Part shown: piece by piece, positions 60,545-64,000 of the stretch | Position numbering within the stretch: the first letter of the stretch is position 1 | How the letters are laid out: each line of letters starts with the position of its first letter | Origin: DUOA01 sp012839095 | GTDB taxonomy: Bacteria > Bacillota > Clostridia > Caldicoprobacterales > DTU083 | NCBI GenBank assembly: GCA_050951505.1 | Contig: JBMNJE010000009.1 | Location: 248,001 to 312,000, forward strand | Reading direction: 5' to 3' | Length of the DNA: 64,000 nt | Notes under the pieces: model-generated | What the model saw: only the letters and a program-made list of their open reading frames with translations | Told to the model about the DNA's origin: nothing | Database searches by the model: none | Translations under genes and position numbers: made by a program

Positions 60545-62344
60545 ATGGGCGAAACAATGGACACTCTCAGGAGAACCCATATGTGCGGCAATATAACAAA
60601 GGAACTGGTGGGCAGGCAGGTAAGGCTGAACGGCTGGGTACAGCGCAGAAGAGATCTGGGAAAACTTATATTCATCTATCTCAGAGATCGGGAAGGCTTT
60701 ATCCAGGTGGTTTTTGACGCGGAAAAGAGCGGCGAGATCTTTGACAAGGCACAGACCATCCGCAGCGAGTATGTACTGGCTGTACAAGGTACGGTGGTAG
60801 AAAGGGAAGAATCTGCTGTCAATCCCAAGTATCCCAATGGCGATGTGGAAGTGATAGCATCCGATTTAAGGATACTTTCAACTGCCGCAACCCCGCCGAT
60901 ATATATTGAGGACGGCCTGGATGCATCGGAGGCACTGCGTCTGAAATACCGCTATTTGGATCTGCGCCGGCCGGAAATGCAGAAGAATCTTATTCTGAGG
61001 CACAAGGTCGCAAAATGGGTAAGGGATTTCCTGGATAAAGAGGGTTTCCTGGAAATTGAAACGCCCATGCTGACAAAGAGCACGCCGGAAGGAGCCAGGG
61101 ACTACCTGGTGCCCAGCCGGGTTCACCCGGGGTCATTCTATGCCCTGCCCCAGTCACCTCAGCTGTTCAAACAGCTTCTGATGCTGTCCGGTTTTGATAA
61201 ATACTTTCAGATAGCCCGCTGCTTCAGGGATGAGGATCTGAGGGCGGACAGACAGCCGGAGTTCACACAGCTGGATATCGAAATGTCCTTTGTGGATATA
61301 GATGACATCATTTCACTAAACGAAAGGATGCTGGCAGATGTGCTGCACCGAGCACTGGGGCTGGAACTGTCCCTTCCCCTGCGCCGTATGACATACAGGG
61401 AAGCAATGGAACGCTTTGGCTCGGATAAACCGGATACCCGTTTTGGCATGGAGCTCAGAAACATAAGTGACCTGGCAGAGGGCTGCGGTTTCAAGGTTTT
61501 TGCCGACACGGTTGCCGGAGGCGGCAGTGTACGCGGGATAAATGCCAAGGGCTGCGCCGGCAGATTTTCCAGAAGAGAAATAGATGCACTGGGGGAATAT
61601 GTTAAGACATACAGGGCAAAAGGCCTGGCCTGGATAAGCGTAACTGCGGAGGGCGTCAGGTCTCCCATTGCCAAGTTCTTCAGTGAAGATGAGATGAATG
61701 CGATGCTTAAACGCATGGAAGCAGAGGAAGGAGACCTTCTCCTGTTTGTTGCCGACAAGGATGATGTAGTATTTGCCTCCCTGGGTCATTTACGGCTCCA
61801 CCTGGCTGAAAAACTGGAACTGCTTGATGATAATGTCAGGGATCTTCTGTGGATTACTGAATTCCCCCTGCTGGAATACGATGAGGAGGAGCAGCGTTAT
61901 ACTGCCAGACATCATCCCTTTACCAGTCCCATGGACGAAGACCTTCCCCTCCTGGAAACTCAGCCGGACAAGGTTCGTGCTAAGGCCTACGATATCATCT
62001 TCAATGGTGTGGAGTTGGGCGGAGGCAGCATCCGGATCCACAACACCGAATTGCAGGAGAGTATGCTGAAGGTACTTGGCTTCACCCGGGAACAGGCCTG
62101 GGAGCGGTTTGGCTTTTTGCTGGAGGCTTTTAAATATGGAACACCGCCTCATGGCGGCATTGCCTATGGACTTGACCGAATGATAATGCTGCTGGCCAAT
62201 AGGGACTCCATCCGTGATGTCATAGCCTTCCCCAAGGTGCAGAATGCATCTGATTTAATGACAGAAGCGCCTTCAAGAGTTGAGCAGGCCCAATTGGATG
62301 AGCTGCATATCTGCCTTAAAGAGGAAGGCGAGAAAGAGCTTTAA
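60545..62344 (+). CDS. aspS: Aspartyl-tRNA synthetase (bacterial type)
   Basis: Class II synthetase of 599 residues. The N-terminal OB anticodon domain (about 1-110) has RLNGWVQRRRDLGKLIFIYL; the catalytic domain has RYLDLRRPEMQ, FQIARCFRDEDLRADRQPEF (motif 2) and GIAYGLDRMIMLL (motif 3); the GAD insert (about 290-425) marks the bacterial form. ATG 60545 has AAAGGAGG at 7 bases; the frame is open far upstream over the hisS end but is not coding there. Confidence 0.96.
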   Translation: MGETMDTLRRTHMCGNITKELVGRQVRLNGWVQRRRDLGKLIFIYLRDREGFIQVVFDAEKSGEIFDKAQTIRSEYVLAVQGTVVEREESAVNPKYPNGDVEVIASDLRILSTAATPPIYIEDGLDASEALRLKYRYLDLRRPEMQKNLILRHKVAKWVRDFLDKEGFLEIETPMLTKSTPEGARDYLVPSRVHPGSFYALPQSPQLFKQLLMLSGFDKYFQIARCFRDEDLRADRQPEFTQLDIEMSFVDIDDIISLNERMLADVLHRALGLELSLPLRRMTYREAMERFGSDKPDTRFGMELRNISDLAEGCGFKVFADTVAGGGSVRGINAKGCAGRFSRREIDALGEYVKTYRAKGLAWISVTAEGVRSPIAKFFSEDEMNAMLKRMEAEEGDLLLFVADKDDVVFASLGHLRLHLAEKLELLDDNVRDLLWITEFPLLEYDEEEQRYTARHHPFTSPMDEDLPLLETQPDKVRAKAYDIIFNGVELGGGSIRIHNTELQESMLKVLGFTREQAWERFGFLLEAFKYGTPPHGGIAYGLDRMIMLLANRDSIRDVIAFPKVQNASDLMTEAPSRVEQAQLDELHICLKEEGEKEL

Positions 62345-62421
62345 GACTGCCGGCAGTTGGAAAGGGTGTTTGGCAGCCGGCTGGCAGGTTAAATATAAAT
62401 AGGAACTAAGGTGTCAGGATA

Positions 62422-63210
62422 ATGATGCATGCTTTTTCCCGAACGGAAATGCTGATAGGAGCGGAAGCTCTGCAAAAGCTGAAGAACAGCAGAGTGGCTG
62501 TCTTTGGAATAGGAGGCGTTGGAACCTTTGCCGTTGAAGCTCTGACCAGATCCGGAGTAGGTTCCCTTACTCTGATAGATGATGATGTAATTTGTCTCAC
62601 CAATCTCAACCGGCAGCTCCATGCTTCCATGAACACCATAGGCAGACCCAAGGTAGAGGTAATGAAGGAACGAATTCTCAGCATCAACCCTGAAGCTGAG
62701 GTAGAAACCTTTCAGGCCTTTTATACTGCAGAAAACGGACATGAACTGTTTTATGCCGATTATGATTATGTAATCGACGCTATCGATACGATATCTGCAA
62801 AAATAGATCTGGTGGTCAGGTGCAGCCAGCTGGGAATACCCATTATATCGAGCATGGGTGCCGGCAACAAGATGGATCCAACTAAGTTTCGAGTGGATGA
62901 TATCTACAACACTTCCGTTGATCCCCTGGCTAAGGTTATGAGAAGGGAACTTCGAAAACGAGGCATCAACAGTCTGAAGGTGGTATATTCGACAGAACCC
63001 CCCTTAACGCCCTTGGTCACCGACCTGGATTTGGCAAGGGAAAGCATGGCAGCAGCTGCCAGAGGACAGGGTAAACGCAGATCCGTGCCGGGCAGCGTAT
63101 CCTTTGTTCCTGCGGCGGCCGGCCTGATCCTGGCCGGTGAGGCTATTAAGGATCTGATAGGCTGGGAGTATTATAATCCCCAAGGGATGGGAGATGATAA
63201 AGGTGAATGA
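62422..63210 (+). CDS. tcdA: tRNA threonylcarbamoyladenosine dehydratase (TcdA, ThiF/E1-like)
   Basis: E1-like ATP-dependent enzyme that cyclises t6A37 in tRNA. 262 residues. Nucleotide loop VAVFGIGGVGTFAVEALTRS, then LTLIDDDVICLTNLNRQLHA and YVIDAIDTISAKIDLV; FVPAAAGLILAGEAIKDL near the end is typical. Two adjacent ATG codons (62422 and 62425) are possible starts; GTCAGGA is upstream. It overlaps the next gene by 17 bases. The ThiF family also activates sulfur carriers, but length and motifs favour TcdA. Confidence 0.88.
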   Translation: MMHAFSRTEMLIGAEALQKLKNSRVAVFGIGGVGTFAVEALTRSGVGSLTLIDDDVICLTNLNRQLHASMNTIGRPKVEVMKERILSINPEAEVETFQAFYTAENGHELFYADYDYVIDAIDTISAKIDLVVRCSQLGIPIISSMGAGNKMDPTKFRVDDIYNTSVDPLAKVMRRELRKRGINSLKVVYSTEPPLTPLVTDLDLARESMAAAARGQGKRRSVPGSVSFVPAAAGLILAGEAIKDLIGWEYYNPQGMGDDKGE

Positions 63211-63655
63211 ATACGGAGAAATCATTGAGATAAAGGACAGGGATGCTGTCGTAAAGGTCCGCAGAAGCTCGGCATGCGGCAAGTGCGGAGCCTGCACCAT
63301 GGGCAGCCGGCCGGATGAGATGCTTATAACCCTTCCCAATCCTCTGAAAGGACAGGTGGGGGATTATGTGGAACTGGCACTGCCTTCAGGGCAGGTTCTG
63401 AAAGCATCGGCAATAACATATCTGCTGCCTCTGTCAGGCTTGATTATTGGAGTGGCGGCAGGTTATATACTGGGTGAAAAACTGGGCTTCAACCCGGAAC
63501 TTGGAAGTGCCCTTGTCGGGCTTTTGTTTACCATACTCTCTTTTTTCGGCATTCGGGCAATGGAGCCCCAATTTAAAAAAGGCAATAAATTTACACCGCA
63601 AATGGTGAGAATTATAAAAAGGGATATGAAAGGAGAAGGTGATGATGGCAAGTGA
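63194..63655 (+). CDS. RseC/MucC-like SoxR-reducing system protein
   Basis: Protein of 153 residues with the family layout: N-terminal cysteine motif SACGKCGACTMGSR (CxxCxxC), a beta-rich stretch GDYVELALPSGQVLKAS, then two membrane helices (ITYLLPLSGLIIGVAAGYIL and ALVGLLFTILSFFGI). In clostridia these may take part in redox or Rnf-linked electron transfer; the exact role is unknown. It overlaps tcdA by 17 bases and trxA by 14, so the three form one unit. Confidence 0.85.
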   Translation: MIKVNEYGEIIEIKDRDAVVKVRRSSACGKCGACTMGSRPDEMLITLPNPLKGQVGDYVELALPSGQVLKASAITYLLPLSGLIIGVAAGYILGEKLGFNPELGSALVGLLFTILSFFGIRAMEPQFKKGNKFTPQMVRIIKRDMKGEGDDGK

Positions 63656-63971
63656 TAAGGTAGTTAATCTTACCCTGGACAATTTCGAAGATGAGGTGGA
63701 GAATTCCTCTCTGCCGGTACTGGTGGATTTTTGGGCAGAATGGTGCGGCCCATGCAAAATGATTGCACCCATCATAGACCAGCTGGCGGAAGAGTTTGAC
63801 GGAAAAGCAATTATTGCAAAGGTGAATGTTGATGAGAACAGAGAACTGACAGAACGCTTCAAAATAATGAGCATACCTACTCTTCTGATCTTCAGGGACG
63901 GTGAAGTGGTAAATCAGCTGATTGGTGTAAGGCCGAAAGCAGAATTGGTGAAGGCTCTCCAGAACGCCTGA
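63642..63971 (+). CDS. trxA: Thioredoxin
   Basis: Protein disulfide reductant of 109 residues. Active site FWAEWCGPCKMIAPIID, followed by the conserved KVNVDENRELTERF and the cis-proline in MSIPTLLIFRDGEVV. AGGAGAAGG precedes paired ATG codons at 63642 and 63645; I give the first. The start lies within the end of the RseC-like gene, whose redox cysteines could be a partner (inference). Confidence 0.95.
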   Translation: MMASDKVVNLTLDNFEDEVENSSLPVLVDFWAEWCGPCKMIAPIIDQLAEEFDGKAIIAKVNVDENRELTERFKIMSIPTLLIFRDGEVVNQLIGVRPKAELVKALQNA

Positions 63972-64000
63972 TGAAAAGAGCGGACTGGCGGTATCTTATG
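63971..64000 (+). CDS. Possible start of a further gene, cut by the window edge
   Basis: An ATG at 63971 overlaps the trxA stop by one base (TGATG) and opens MKRADWRYLM to the edge. The coupling suggests a continuing operon, but ten codons are too few to judge. Confidence 0.3.
   Translation, partial: MKRADWRYLM

Overview
The window is a continuous piece of chromosome from a low-to-mid GC, endospore-forming, Clostridia-type Bacillota. This rests on gene content. It carries the spoIIA operon (spoIIAA, spoIIAB, sigF) followed by spoVAA and spoVAB, a yunB-type sporulation gene, and the Clostridia marker pair of SCIFF peptide plus radical-SAM maturase. It also has the clostridial run ruvCAB-queA-tgt-yajC-TIGR04086-scfA-scfB-recJ-apt-rel-dtd-hemZ-hisS-aspS. 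Starts are mostly preceded by strong GGAGG-type ribosome sites, and TTG and GTG starts are frequent. No rRNA, tRNA or CRISPR was seen.

Layout. 1-5.9 kb: cysteine desulfurase (cut by the edge), thiI, CoA-binding protein, orphan sugar-binding lipoprotein, L,D-transpeptidase, and a Y-family polymerase with a LexA box inside its promoter. 6.0-8.2 kb: an insertion sequence with a truncated DUF4338 (DruA-like) frame and a DDE transposase. 8.4-11.2 kb: accessory genes (orphan Wzz-like protein, a membrane protein, a flavin-type stress protein) and an eight-copy 24-bp tandem repeat. 11.3-16.1 kb: a complete pyruvate (2-oxo acid) dehydrogenase operon. 16.1-22.8 kb: short palindromic repeats, a zinc-ribbon protein, a REP-associated tyrosine transposase (RAYT) behind two LexA-like boxes, then mrfA-mrfB-TPR (DNA repair). 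22.8-30.1 kb: class A PBP, FtsH paralogue, Tyr/Gly-rich coat-like protein, alpha-oxoamine synthase. 30.4-38.6 kb: L25/Ctc, spoIIA, spoVAA-AB, second class A PBP, yunB. 38.6-43.3 kb: YebC, amidase, BofC-like protein, proBA. 43.5-64 kb: the housekeeping block, ending in tcdA, rseC-like and trxA.

The most unusual thread is a family of short repeats with the core GGGGACAGTTCTCAA (or its complement). I count about 23 copies in this window. They occur singly, in tandem and as inverted pairs; one pair makes a perfect 19-bp stem. Most lie between genes, often touching stop codons. Three lie in frame inside the pdhC linker, where they encode a repeated GDSSQ peptide. A RAYT gene of the class known to partner REP elements sits among them. 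Its promoter has the same architecture as that of the Y-family polymerase, with a LexA-type palindrome between -35 and -10, which suggests that the repeat-mobilising enzyme is under SOS control. This is inference from sequence and has not been tested.

Other points: queA is split by a single +1 frameshift, although its total length is otherwise normal. Two hairpins separate the SCIFF precursor gene from its maturase gene. Several start codons were moved from the longest open frame to positions supported by a ribosome site, and in spoIIAA also by a sigma-H-like promoter.
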